Below, one piece after another: positions 1 to 13,859 of a stretch of DNA of 64,000 bases. Numbering within the stretch: the first letter of the stretch is position 1; each line of letters starts with the position of its first letter. This stretch comes from Lamellibrachia columna (lineage: Eukaryota; Annelida; Polychaeta; Sabellida; Siboglinidae), in NCBI GenBank assembly GCA_963662155.1, contig OY759267.1:38612278-38676277 (forward strand), in the 5' to 3' direction. The notes below the pieces were generated by a model. The model had not been told where the DNA came from. It ran no database searches and worked only from the letters and a program-made list of their open reading frames with translations. Position numbers and translations under genes: made by a program.

Positions 1-479
1 TTCAACAAGACGTTTTGATAGTAGGTACTTGTTTGGCTGTAGTCACCTAACATCCCTTGACACGACTAGGATCACAGCCGCCTATTACTACTGAATGCTT
101 TTATCAAACAAATAAAGTTAAGCTTAATTAAATTTCTGTTCAGGATGTCACTGTCCAAGTTAAGCATAACATAAATTATAAATTACCCACAAAAAACCAA
201 CTACCCATACTGAAATATAGTTAGCCCATATAATATGAACAATTGTTAATATGAAATTATCCGGTTACGCCTTTGATACTATTTTGGGGCATTCTACTGC
301 ACTGCACAACCATGCATATTACCCTGCAGGGCATTAGCTTTTCTTCAGTTTACTATAAGCTGTATTATCCACACATTTAGGGTGCGACGAAGCATCACTT
401 CGACATTGAGTTCCAACTATTTCCAATATGAAAAGAATTTACAGGTAAAATATTTAGTGTAATAAGCTTTTAAACAAAC
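1..479. other. AT-rich DNA, nothing recognised
   Basis: Unique AT-rich sequence without a supported gene, RNA or repeat. Confidence 0.6.
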
Positions 480-2250
480 ATGTGCTATTCTCTTGGCTGC
501 ATACAACTGTCCTTCGTGCACAGAACACATACAACTGTCTTTCGTGCACGGAACACATACAACTGTCCTTCGTGCACAGAACACATACAACTGTCCTTCG
601 TGCACAGAACACATACAACTGTCCTTCATGCACAGAACACATACAACTGTCTTTCATGCACAGAACACATACAACTGTCCTTTGTGACAGAACACATACA
701 ACTGTCTTTCCTGCACAGAACACATACAACTGTCCTTCCTGCACAGAACACATACAACTGTCCTTTGTGCACAGAACACATACAACTGTCCTTCATGCAC
801 AGAACACATACAACTATCCTTCATGCACAGAACACATACAACTGTCCTTCATGCACAGAACACATACAACTGTCCTTCGTGCACAGAACACATAAAACTG
901 TCCTTCGTGCACAGAACACATACAACTGTCCTTCGTGCACAGAACACATACAACTGTCCTTCATGCACAGAACACATACAACTGTCCTTCGTGCACAGAA
1001 CACATACAACTGTCCTTCATGCACAGAACACATACAACTGTCCTTCATGCACAGAACACATACAACTGTCCTTCATGCACAGAACACATACAACTGTCTT
1101 TCATGCACAGAACACATACAACTGTCCTTTGTGCACAGAACACATACAACTGTCCTTCCTGCACAGAACACATACAACTGTCCTTCGTGCACAGAACACA
1201 TACAACTGTCCTTCATGCACAGAACACATACAACTGTCCTTCATGCACAGAACACATACAACTATCCTTCATGCACAGAACACATACAACTGTCCTTCAT
1301 GCACAGAACACATACAACTGTCCTTCGTGCACAGAACACATAAAACTGTCCTTCTTGCACAGAACACATACAACTGTCCTTCATGCACAGAACACATACA
1401 ACTGTCCTTCATGCACAGAACACATACAACTATCCTTCATGCACAGAACACATACAACTGTCCTTCATGCACAGAACACATACAACTGTCCTTCGTGCAC
1501 AGAACACATAAAACTGTCCTTCTTGCACAGAACACATACAACTGTCCTTCATGCACAGAACACATACAACTGTCCTTCCTGCACAGAACACATAAAACTG
1601 TCCTTCGTGCACAGAACACATACAACTGTCCTTCGTGCACAGAACACATACAACTGTCCTTCATGCACAGAACACATACAACTGTCCTTCATGCACAGAA
1701 CACATACAACTGTCCTTCATGCACAGAACACATAAAACTGTCCTTCGTGCACAGAACACATACAACTGTCCTTCGTGCACAGAACACATACAACCGTCCT
1801 TCATGCACAGAACACATACAACTGTCCTTCGTGCACAGAACACATACAACTGTCCTTCATGCACAGAACACATACAACTGTCCTTCGTGCACAGAACACA
1901 TAAAACTGTCCTTCATGCACAGAACACATACAACTGTCCTTCGTGCACAGAACACATACAACCGTCCTTCATGCACAGAACACATACAACCGTCCTTCAT
2001 GCACAGAACACATACAACTGTCCTTCGTGCACAGAACACATAAAACTGTCCTTCATGCACAGAACACATAAAACTGTCCTTCGTGCACAGAACACATACA
2101 ACTGTCCTTCGTGCACAGAACACATACAACCGTCCTTCATGCACAGAACACATACAACTGTCCTTCGTGCACAGAACACATACAACTGTCCTTCATGCAC
2201 AGAACACATACAACTGTCCTTCGTGCACAGAACACATAAAACTGTATGCA
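480..2250. repeat. 28-bp minisatellite, about 62 copies
   Basis: The unit is ACATACAACTGTCCTTC followed by rTGCACAGAAC (28 bp). Main variants are at the base after TTC (g, a, c or t), at CATACAAC/CATAAAAC and AACTG/AACCG. One copy near 685 lacks a C and shifts frame. Blocks of variant copies near 640-715 recur near 1,091-1,165, showing block duplication. The unit lacks stop codons in several frames, so long ORFs arise by chance; I see no gene signals. Confidence 0.97.
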
Positions 2251-2267
2251 CAACGTACATTTTGTGA

Positions 2268-4073
2268 GAGCTTGGTGAGAGCACGGGTAACTATAATCAC
2301 TACACATGGATCTCCATCCCCACACATCAGCATGAATCCTCTCCTATTCCACTATATCTATATAACAATGCATTAATACATGAATTCCATTAATATAGTC
2401 TGTGCATACATGCTCAAACAAAACAGTTTAGTAACTGGTAGGCATTTATGGCTGTACGTGACTAATGTCTTGGCCAACTGGAGATGTAATGCCACTTCAA
2501 CAAAACATAATATTTAGCGTTTTCAAATGTGTGATTGGCATCACCTTTTCTAGAGCTGCCCTTTGTGAATGAATATCTTCACAGCTTGTGAAGTACTTCA
2601 AAGACAGAAATAAGTAAAACTGAGACAAATAACCAGGGATCCACCCAGCTAGCCAGGTCAGGACAATGTGCTGTCCGGTTGACTGAACCACAGTGTGGTC
2701 TGAGGTGAAGTGAAATGACCACCCCACATGTGTACAAAGCCAGTGAATGGCCACTCAGCTTGACCACTGTCCAGACAGGCTTGACCACAACTGGCCCGAG
2801 CACACAAAAGTTACTGCCCCATCTCGTGTCTGCCTACATTAAACCATATTTAGTCAGATTTCTATTACTTGTTGCAATGTCAAATAATGACTATTAGATT
2901 TTCTAACTAGTTTGTTTGCTAAACCAACACTTCATGTGTGTGTAATTATTATCCATATTTTTAGCTACTGTGGTAACAGGCCTTTAAGATTGACCCAGAT
3001 GGTCTGTTTACAATTATCGTTAGTGTTTTAATTGCACTGAAGTTGTCAATATTGCCTATGGTGGCTCTTGTGACAACGGCATTCCAGTACCTTAATAGGG
3101 AGGCTCTTGACCATATACATTTTTTTATGTTATATGTATGGGGGTACCTGTCAATATATTTGTCAAATAAATTAATTTAATTTGATTTCACTACAAAATG
3201 TACCTACATCAAACAGTATCAGTTAGGTTTCACAGGAAATCTGCCTATGACATCAAAAATAATTGTGCTTTGACTGGTATACATTTATCATTCAATGATT
3301 CACTATTGCGATGAATACAAGAAAATCTATACGATGGTGCAGGTGTCATAACACTGTTATAGAAAATACAGACATCCTCTGTCAAGTATGTGGATGGGGA
3401 CTATGCCATGCTTGACTATACAAGTACCCAACGAAAAATCGTTTCGTCTTGCAAGGTGATATACATGTATGTCTACCACAATATGTGAGATGGTTTGCTG
3501 CTATAGTTGCTGATGGCACATGTGCTTGGCGTGACTGGGCATTATTTGATATGTTGCTACATCACCCTTCTCATTCATCTCAGCACTCCATTGTATCTCT
3601 GACTGGCAACCTAATGACAAGATGAATGCATCAGGCAAACAATGGGGCACTGACCAGCTGACTGACCATGAGTGATTGACCTCAACGGATAGTCATATCT
3701 TGTCCTGAGTGAGCATGGCACAAACGTACCAGCTTGAGATGTCACCTCAGGTCCACTTTGCTCTGATGACTGCCACCAGGGGTCAGTGCTGGCATATATT
3801 CCATTGACAGAGGATAATTATGTTTAATTCACCCTCTTGCGCACACTACACCCCTCAACTTCGGTACTTTTATTTAACTAGAAACATTTGATTTCACTTT
3901 AATTATCACACAACTTTACTACACATATCATGCCCTACACAACATCTACGGAAGTATAAACCTACAGACAATAATGAGTTGAAATGGTGAAGCTTATGGC
4001 TGGGGGCATACATGATTATGCAAATTGCAAAACTTCTATTCCTTAGAAAAAATTATGCCCATATATATATATG

Positions 4074-4133
<60 letters not shown>

Positions 4134-5357
4134 AAAAAAATTCTCTTCCTTAAAAAGGATAAAAATAATTATATCATTTTCCAAATTCCTGTTACTTAAA
4201 ACTTATTATATACATTTCCAAACTCCTTTTCCTTAAACATGAGTATAGGCACCACGTACATTTATAAAATTCTTGTTCCCTAAAAATTATTATATGCATT
4301 TCTAAATTCCTCTTCCTTAAAAAGAATTATATAAATTTCTAAACTCCTTGCCCTTAAAAATTATTTTATACATTTCCATATATTTCTTCCTTTATTATTA
4401 CATAACTTTTCAAACTTTTATTCATTAAAAATTATTATGTCACTATAATTTCCAAATTCTTAGTAAAGTTCAAGACTCCTCTTCCTTAAACTTCTTTCCA
4501 TTAGAAATTGGCGATCTTTAAAACAGTTTTTGTTCTGAACTGTCACAATTTACACTGTTAAAAGATTACTGCAGAAACAGGTCCACCTTTCTCTTTCTAT
4601 ACTGAAGTTTTGGCAATTCAGAAAACAGCTCCATTATAACTATACATGCACACACATATAATAATAACAACAACAATAATCATTAAGCATGGTATCAACT
4701 AATACACACAGAAATATTAAGAAAAGCACTGTGTAATAGCACTTCAAATGTACTTACTACAACTAAGTCGTTGCTGTTGTACAGGTACTGTTGCCACCCG
4801 TGTCAGTGGTGAGAGGGAAGACTTCAGTTGTAATGAGTTCATCACTAGATCACAAACTGCGATGTGCTCAGATACATCATACAAGGACATGGGCCAAAAT
4901 AATTAGGTAAACCAACCACAGCAGGCTTGAATGTGATAGGCCAATCAACTACACCCTGATCTGATTCAGATACCAAAACGAAAGACAGTTCTTCGTAATT
5001 GCTATATATAATTTTGTGATCACTGTTTGGCCCAGTTTTCCGATGCCGCCTTTGACAAAAGCATGCAAACATCTTCTCACATGAGTAAGCACTGCCCCAA
5101 AGGCCTAAACAGCGTCCAGTGAAACAGGAACTGTGGGACAATGGAGGTGGCAGTGGCAGCAACAGACGTCAGTAGACGACGCATGCAACAAATATGGCCT
5201 GGTAATGTTGGTTGACATGACAGAGTTCCTCGGTGATGCTATCAGATACAACCCTCAGCCGCTGATACAATGCCCGCAGTCACCACTCGGAGTACACCTT
5301 CCGCTCAGCAGCATTCCAGTGTTTTGCATCAGTGGAATTTCTGAGATCTGAGTCACT
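2268..5357. other. Non-coding, AT-rich with one TA tract
   Basis: No exon-like frame was found. A degenerate reiteration of TTCCTTAAAAATTATTATA with variations occupies about 4,140-4,500 after the TA tract. The rest looks unique. Confidence 0.5.
4061..4131. repeat. (TA)n microsatellite
   Basis: About 70 bp of TA with a few TG interruptions at the left end. Confidence 0.97.
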
Positions 5358-6116
5358 GGGAGCCAATAGGCGGGGGAGGGGAGAAGAAACAGGGAAAAAA
5401 GAAGGAAGGGTGCCAATAGGCAGGGAAGAAAGAGAGGAAACAGAGAGGAACAAGGAAGGTTGCTAATATGCAGGGAAGGGGGAGAAGAGACAGAGAGGAA
5501 CAAGGAAGGGTGCCAAAATGCAGGGAAGAGGGAGAAGAGACAGGGAAGAAGACACAAGGATATCAATAGGTAGGGAATAGGGAGAGGAAACAGGGAGGAA
5601 GAAGGAAGGGTGCCAATAGGCAGGGAAGAGGGAGAGGAAACATGGAGAAAGAAGCAAGGGTGCAAATATACAGGGAATAGGGAGATGAAACAAGGAAGAA
5701 GAAGGAAGGGTGCCAACAGGCAGGGAAGGGGGAAGAAACAGGGAGGAACAAATAGTTGGGCAAATAGGCAGGAAGGAACCAATAGGGAGGAAAGAGGGAG
5801 AGGAAACAGGGAGGAAGAAGGAAGGGTGCCAATAGGCAGGGAAGGGAGGAAGAAACAGGGAGGAACAAAGAATTGGGCAAATAGACAGGAAGGAACTAGG
5901 GGCATTAATAGGCAGGGAAGGGGAAAGAGACAGGGAAGAACAAGGGGTGCCAATTGGCAGGGAAGGAGAGAAGAGACAGAGAAGAACTAGGGGTGCCAAT
6001 AGGCATGGAAGGGGAGAAGACACAGCGAAGAACAAAGGGTGCCAATAGGCAGGGAAGGGGAAAGAGAAAGGGAGGAACAAACAAGGAAGCACAGACACAA
6101 AGACCTGAGTCACTGG
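5358..6116. repeat. Purine-rich ~50-bp minisatellite
   Basis: About fifteen degenerate copies built on GGGTGCCAATAGGCAGGGAA plus a GGGAGAGGAAACAGGGAGG-like half. The plus strand is almost entirely A and G for about 750 bp, so it is a strong polypurine/polypyrimidine tract. The array is bounded on both sides by GAGTCACTGGG(A/G)GCCAAT. Confidence 0.93.
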
Positions 6117-8360
6117 GGGCCAATGGCAAAATAAAAACTTAGTCACTGCATTTTAGCTTCATCTCAACTATATCAATTATGCCCATCAGAAGCGTTTCCT
6201 AATTGAGCAATGACATGACGTGTTTGAAGGAAGTTGTATGCCAAGTCATTCCTCTATTCAGTGTCATATGAGCAATGCCGTGACAGTCCTAGATGACACG
6301 ACGCCACCCAATGCAGCCAGCATGACGGAGGACACACTTGTTTAACCCGCTGCCAATTCGCAGGTGTGTCACAACTTACATTACATAATGATCCAAATGT
6401 TCAGTAAGTGTGCTCAAATGTGTGTGCTCAGTAGATGGGCAATGAGCACATGCGTCAGACATGGTGTGGCCAACACACACACGACTGTGCACATAGCGTG
6501 TGCATGTACAAAAATACACATAAACACACACATAATCATGCAAGTGTATACAAACATAAATATGCACTTGCGTACACACAAACACATTCTAGGTTCCTGC
6601 AATGTTGTCTAGAGAATTCCCCCAATACGAATTTGATTCAATCATAACCGATGTGCCTGGCTTAACATACATTAACAAAACATAACATGTATATATGTAC
6701 GTAGGTAGATTTTCAGATCTTGACGCTGCTGGAAGGATGGACATATGTATGTCACCATAGTATACCTGTCATTGTGTAAGTGGCACAGATGAGATAAGAG
6801 CTGCAGGTTGCCAGCCTCTGCCATCGGCTGCCGTCTCATCGCCTCGGGCCACATTAATGTGTTCTTTGTCGGGCCTGCATGACCCGGGGCCACACACGGA
6901 TGAACAAAGTGGGGATAACAGAGATTGGGATCCGGGTTGTAAGATATGGTCTGAGCAGGGTAAGTTGGTGCATCTTGCCAGTGATAATCAGGGCACATCT
7001 CCTGATGTGTGTGTGCTGACGTCAGTGATGTATGCAGCCGGGGGAGGGGGTGATCGTGCATGGACCGGTGCCAGGCACCAGTTATGTGACGCGTAAGGTG
7101 ATGTACGTGCGATGATGCAGATCCACGGTGGCTGTGGCTGCAGGAAGTGTGGGCGCTGCCTGATGCTGACACACTGCGCTCCATTGTCACGCCGTCGTAA
7201 ACAAGGATGGGCTGTCCGTACCTGTCTGGAGGCCAGAAATATTCCCGAAATGACTTCAACGAGAAACTTTGCCTGTTGTGTGAACCACGTCCACCAAGTC
7301 CACATCAATACCCGAAGCATTGGAAACAAACACTATTTAAATCACAATAAACCAGCCTATCCATGAAGGCATCCATCCCTGTGTTGCAGCAGGTTCCATT
7401 CACTGGACCATGACCACATCCCTGTGTTCATTGGACTATGACCACATCTCCATGACCAAATTGCCATAGTAACAGGACGCTGACAGTTTAAAATTACCCA
7501 CAGGCATTACTCCAGATTACCCCATCAAGATATAACTTAGCATATGCTAATGCCATTATGAAAACATGCTTCATTTACTTTTTCATACTTATTATAGAAC
7601 CACGACATTTATGCACAAAAAATTTAGTCATGCTAATAACCCTGCGCAGCAACAATTGGAATGATGGCAGAGGGTTATTAGAGAATAGCGGACACACCTG
7701 AGGCACCCGTACACACCCGCGTGACCCCGGGTTAACACTGGTGCTGGTTCTGACGAGTCACACCAGGACACACCCTTGCAGTGGATGTGGCAACAAGCTT
7801 GGCGGACCTCGGCTACAAACCATCACATTTTCCCACGCATGCAAGTCAGGAGAAAGGTGCGCCAGAGCATCTTGACAAAAAGCAGCTACCACAATGTGGG
7901 TCAACTGACGACCCTTTGTCAGCCGTTGCAGATGTACTCTAACTGTCAAGTGGCGCCTTTAAACTAGCTGAGTCAATCACTCTCAGGCTCTCTGTGTAGG
8001 CAGCTACTATCACTACTTCATCACTGTTTATCAAGGCGCAATTGACATCTAAGGGCAATAAAATATTAATTCTGCATGGAAACCTTGTATTTCCTTGATT
8101 GGCATTTAAATACCATTAGTGGGTAACACATTCAACATTAGCCATGTCAACATAATCCAATGATCACGGTCTGCCTGTCTGTCAATTTCTCACTTCCAAG
8201 CTGTTTGTGGCGGCATGCTGCTCATAAACAACTATGCCCTGTGCACTGATGAGGTTATAATGCAAATTACACAAAACAACTTACAAAAGCAGCGCAATTT
8301 ATACAGTAGATCATAGTAAAAACTGGTCACAAAGTAGAAATTCTCTCTGCATTAACATAC
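6117..8360. other. Non-coding apart from the 6.7-7.4 kb island
   Basis: Includes a CA/CACACA-rich stretch at 6,460-6,600 and unique sequence at 7,620-7,970 with AACAATTG (SOX-like). No gene supported. Confidence 0.45.
6700..7380. other. Unique GC-richer non-coding island
   Basis: Repeat-free DNA of higher complexity than its surroundings, with GGGCCACATTAATGTG, CATGACCCGGGGCC and GCAGATCCACGGTGGCTGTG. No exon with splice sites and a plausible protein was found on either strand. It could be a conserved regulatory element; conservation cannot be tested here. Confidence 0.3.
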
Positions 8361-9645
8361 AGAACTAACACACTATTCTGTCACGATGCCAGTCACAGAA
8401 CTAACACACTATTCTATCATGACGCCAGTCATAGAACTAACACACTATTCCATCATGATGCCAGTCGCAGAACTAACACACTATTATATCACGATGCCAA
8501 TCACAGAACTAACACTATTCTATCATGATGCTAGTCACAGAACTAACACACTATTCTATCATGATGCCAGTCACAACTAACACGCTGTTATATCATGATG
8601 CCAGTCACAGAACTAATACACTGTTATATCATGATGCCAGTCACAGAACTAACAATATTATATCATGATGCCAGTCACAGAACTAACACTATTCTATCAT
8701 GATGCCAGTCACAGAACTAACACGATGTGATATCATGATGCCAGTCACAGAACTAACACACTATTCTATCATGATGCCAGTCACAGAACTAACACGTTGT
8801 TATACCATGATGCCAGTCACAGAACTAACACACTATTCCATCATGATGCCAGTCACAGAACTAACACTATTCTATCATGATGCCTGCCATTCACAGAATT
8901 AACACACTATTCTATCATGTCAGTTACAGAACTAACACTATTATATCATGGTGCCAGTCACATAACTAACACACTATTCTATCATGATGCCAGTCACAGA
9001 ACTAACATGCTATTATATCATGACGCCAGTCACAGAACTAACACACTATTCCATCATGATGCCAGTCACAGAACTAACACACTTTTATATCATGATGCCA
9101 GTCACAGAACTAACACACTATTCCATCATGATGCCAGTCACAGAACTAACATACTATTCTATCATTATGCCAGTCACATAACTAACACACTATTCTATCA
9201 TGATGCCAGTCACAGAACTAACACACTGTTATATCATGATGCTAGTCACAAAACTAACACACTATTCTATCATTATGCCAGTCACAGAACTAACACACTA
9301 TTATACCATGATGCCAGTCACAGAACTAACACACTATTATATCATGATACCAGTCACAGAACTACACACTCTTCTATCATTATGCCAGTCACAGAACTAA
9401 CACACTACTATATCATGATGCCAGTCACAGAACTAACACACCATTCTATCATTATGCCAGTCACAGATCTATCACACTATTATACCATGATGCCAGTCAC
9501 AGAACTAACACACTATTATACCATGATGCCAGTCACAGAACTAACACACTATTATATCATGAAGCCAGTCACAGAACTAGCACACTATTCGATCTTTATG
9601 CCAGTCACAGAACTAACACACTATTTTATCATTATGCCACCATCA
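8361..9645. repeat. 36-bp minisatellite, about 35 copies
   Basis: The unit is CAGTCACAGAACTAACACAC followed by TATTCTATCATGATGC. Copies vary in TATTCTATC/TGTTATATC/TATTCCATC and a few are shortened by 2-8 bp. Because 36 is a multiple of three, frame-preserving ORFs of MPVTELTHY repeats appear; I regard them as non-coding. Confidence 0.96.
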
Positions 9646-12600
9646 ACTTATTACTAACACTGTATTCCACCTCACAATCTATCTTCACTCTAACACACAA
9701 CTTTGACAACTTTCTCTTTAACATCATGCTGGCTGTCAGAAAAGTTAACTCCATTGTCACTTTCAAGGCAGCATTAAAGATACTTTTTCATGCAGCCTTT
9801 AGAACATTACTGTACGTAGCGGGATTATTTTTTATTAAAAGGACCTGTTACTTATTTAACTTAATTTTATTTCCCCCGATACACAGCACATTATACATGT
9901 TTATTTTTTTATCATTACTTAACCATGTCAATCCCTGCCACTGATAACATCATCAACTGATGTCACATGTCATCTAACTTGGCTTGACTGGGCGACACAT
10001 CACCTGAGGAATGCCACAGGTGTAAGTGGACAATGAGACCTGGTGACTGAGATGGCTGGAGTGACCGGCTGGACATTAGCATAGCATTCACATAGAGTGC
10101 ATCTGTTTGACCTGCCGCTGCTGGTGCTTGTGGCTGTAGCATTACAATGCTGGGCACTCTACTCCGCCCAAATTGCATGTCTAAACACACATGCCACATA
10201 CGCATAGTCGCATACAGAGCTGGACACAACTTGCCTCAACTGTGGTAGGCCTACATGGGAGGACGGTGGCTGCATTCATTGGCACTGGATTCAAAATATG
10301 ACCATTACAAGATATGCTATAATAGTAAACATTTTTATTCATTACAAACCTCATAAGATGTAAAAAAAAATTCCTAAGGGTTGTGAGTTTAACACATAAA
10401 TATTCAAATAAACAGAGTAAATAGCAGTTATTGTTTTGATAGGTATCACTGCAAGATATTTATGATTTTGATAGGTACGTAACCACTGCATTATTCAAGT
10501 ACAGTTATTTTATAATTTCCTTCAAATCCACTATTGAGGAGGCTGAATGAGAAACTAATAAACTAAGTTTCATTTGTAAAGGATGTGTTGCATAATATAG
10601 AGAATGTGTATAACGCTTCTTTAGTCAAAGACGACTTCCTGTCATTGCTCTCTGTTTTATGTACATAGTGAACACATGCACATAGTGAACACATGCACAC
10701 AGTGAACACATGCACATAGTGAACACATGCACATAGTGAACACATGCACATATTGTTTTATGCACATAGTGAACACATGCACATATTGTTTTATGTACAT
10801 AGTGAACACATGCACATATTGTTTTTATTGAATTGAACACCTTGTAGTAGGAATACAATTATTGCAAGATATTTTATGGTGTTGACACGTGTGTAAGCAT
10901 AGCAAGAAAACTTGTAGCCAAATTAAAGCAGGATGGTGTTTCAAAGATAGATATCCACATTGTCACCTTTTTGTGTGTATTCCACATGTCTGGATATGAA
11001 ACTGTCAATACACAAACCACAAACTGCAACTATAACCAAAATGCATTAAAATTATGCCGAGCGAACCAGGCACCAGATTACAGTACAACAGTCAAGTAAA
11101 TAATTCACAAACTCTGCAACAGGTGATATTCCATTTGAACACATGTTAAAACTACGCATTCATCATCAGGTTTTTTCTTTACCTAACAAATGGCACTGCC
11201 CAGAGGCTGTGTGGCCACCCCTGGATCTATGCAGTGTGCCCTAGCTACCGACATGGTGGTTTCAGCCAATAATGATGTACCTCCATAATAGACCCCATAT
11301 GCCTATTCAGAGCATTAGATTTTAGTGTTGGTGAAATGGATAAATGCTAAACACAAAAAAGTATTGCTGTTGTTGCAGCACATTAGAACAGCACATTAGA
11401 ACACATACATAAGTAGGAGGGAAGAGAACAGATATGATTACAACAAAGTTTAATATAATCAGACTGTGACCTTGAACAAAAGGTTGAGCACACCTCTTGC
11501 TCATTAGTGCCTGCATGTCAAGTCCGAATCTAATTCTAGTTTAGTACAAAGTGTAATCTAGTTTAAGTGAATCTTTTCTAATTCTACTGTCATCTTGATC
11601 CAAAATGAAGAATCAGGAAGCAGGTGATGTTTATTTGTCCCAAAGACAAAACACAAAAAAATTAATACAGAAAAAATTATATTTGGTAAAACAAAGCAAT
11701 GTTGACACAGCCAAACATATAAGTAAATGTAGCTAAAATCATAATCGTAAGTTAGCTTTGACTGAACTCACCATCTCAGCTCGTAGACACCTGCATGCCT
11801 CTGTATCTGACATATGATGTGCTCTTGAAACTCAACCTCATACATTATTGCCATAACTCTGTCTGTAAAGCAACAGCAACCCAATTGGGATGATTAATAC
11901 TGAACAGGTGCAATAAAAGGAAGCATATGAGACACAGAGACAATGTGCCCCAGGAGGGGTAACTGGACACATACTGCATATAGCCTCTACCTGGATGATG
12001 TCTGCATCCTACCCAGTTCAGAGGTCAAGTGGGTGAAGTGCCACAGGTGCAGGTACATCAGGAGCCAAAACGTGTCAAATGTCACCTGCATGATGCAAGG
12101 TCAATCAACTCTGTGCTAGTTTCTAAAGAACAGTTGCCACTTTCTAATGAGATGTAACCATATTTTTTTTTTAATTATTTATTTAATTAATGTTATACAT
12201 CTATATATATATATCTTTACTATTTGCATATATATATATGCATCATGTTTTAACTAATTTATTAAATTCATCATTCATTTCACTAATTAATTTTAGCATC
12301 TATCTATCTTAAGCACCTCTGAATGGATTTTGTCCACAGTTACAGTGCTATGTAAATGCATTTATTATTATCATTCCATTTGTGTGAAAAAACACAACTA
12401 CAATGATAGGATGAAAATAGAATATTGTGGAACAACGACAATACAAAGTAGATCAAAGGAACAGTTGATTGACTGTAGTGAGTTCACGTAGTCTCACATT
12501 CACAGTAGTGAGAAATTAAAGTGAATGAATGGTCAACAATTTTCAGTGGTTAACTAATATAGAGCTCTACATGTAATTTTGCATAATTATAACATGCCTC

Positions 12601-13177
12601 AGTTATCATAATTTTTTTAATCAGAATTCCTAAATTAACAATATTAACATTTTTATTGCTATGGTATATTCAGAAATTGCGTAAAATGGGAATTTGACAC
12701 ACCAATAAATCAGTCTATGAAAAACATATTTCACCTCTAAAGGTTTAAGACTTATTTGTTTGCCAAATCGATCTTTATGTATGTAGTGAATTTTCCAAAA
12801 TATTAACAGATGAAAGAGCACAGTGATATTGATGTTATTTTAACCAATCAATATGTTTTAACTACTAATAAAGTCAGTGTCACAATATCCCATAAACAGT
12901 TTTCGTTAACCAATGCAATCGTTGTACATTCCTTTTAAGTAACTTCTTCCTGTTTGAACGCGCTAGCTGCTCAGAGAACAATTCATGTGTGAACTCAGCA
13001 GTGTATGCACAGAACTACTCGGTGTGAGTAAATGTACTGACAGACAAAGATTCAAATAACAAAGGCTACATATTTGTAATTGATGCTCACTGAAGGATGA
13101 CTGTTTGCCATCCACTGGCTGTGGAGCAAGGACCCACTGCACTGCAATGAAAGACCAGGAGGAACAACGCAAACACT
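9646..13177. other. AT-rich non-coding DNA
   Basis: Apart from the 17-bp array at 10.66 kb I see only AT-rich unique sequence and short TA runs near 12,200. No supported gene. Confidence 0.5.
10660..10822. repeat. 17-bp minisatellite
   Basis: Units of GAACACATGCACATAGT repeat about eight times, with three interruptions by ATTGTTTTATG(C/T)ACATAGT. No gene lies near. Confidence 0.9.
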
Positions 13178-13570
13178 AACATTATGGACCATTGCAGCAA
13201 GATCTATATGCTGATATGTCATTAACATCATGAACCATTGCAGCAAGACGTATAAGCTGATTTGTCACTAACATTATGGACCATTGCAGCAAGACGTATA
13301 TGCTGAAATGTCACTAACATCATGGACCATTGCAGCAAGATGTATATGTTTATATGTCACTAACATATTGGACCATTGCAGCAAGACGTATATGCTGAAA
13401 TGCACTAACATTATGGACCATTGCAGCAAGACATATGGTGATATGTCATTAACATTATTTACCATTGCAGCAAGACACATATGATGAAATGTCACTAACA
13501 TTATGGACCAATGCAACAAGAAGTATATAGGCTGAAATGTCATTAAAATTATCGACCTATGCAACCAGAC
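13178..13570. repeat. 46-bp minisatellite, about 8 copies
   Basis: The unit is TAACATTATGGACCATTGCA then GCAAGACGTATATGCTGAAATGTCAC. Copies drift toward the right end. Confidence 0.93.
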
Positions 13571-13859
13571 TTGGGGCTCAATTAAATTATATCAATTCCA
13601 ATTACACACCAATTATGCGTACCAATTGAAATTCCACATTAAATATACCAATTGAAATTCCAAAATAACAGTGTATGAACAGAGCAACTATAGACATACT
13701 CAATGCCACATGCATATGTGTGTATACATGCATGCAAGTGAGCACATGCATGTGTCCATATGCATATGTCCCAAGGGGATAAGTTTAGGGATTAAGACTT
13801 TTCCAGTCCCCTCTACAACTTATGCAGCTGAGCTTAGCCTGAGCCACCCACCCCACTGA

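Noticed and set aside
480..2267. Long ORFs (up to about 400 codons) with THTTVLRAQNTYNCPSC-like repeats
   Set aside because: They occur in several frames and on both strands because the 28-bp unit lacks stops. No start context, splice sites or non-repeat domain.
5255..6146. Leucine/proline-rich ORFs on the minus strand
   Set aside because: Translation of a polypyrimidine minisatellite; several overlapping frames are open.
6672..7259. 195-codon minus-strand ORF
   Set aside because: Composition (His, Cys, Pro scattered) and lack of any recognisable motif or splice context; likely chance in a GC-richer stretch.
8386..9657. ORFs of MPVTELTHY or DASHRTNTLFYH repeats
   Set aside because: By-product of a 36-bp unit; different frames open and close with indels between units.
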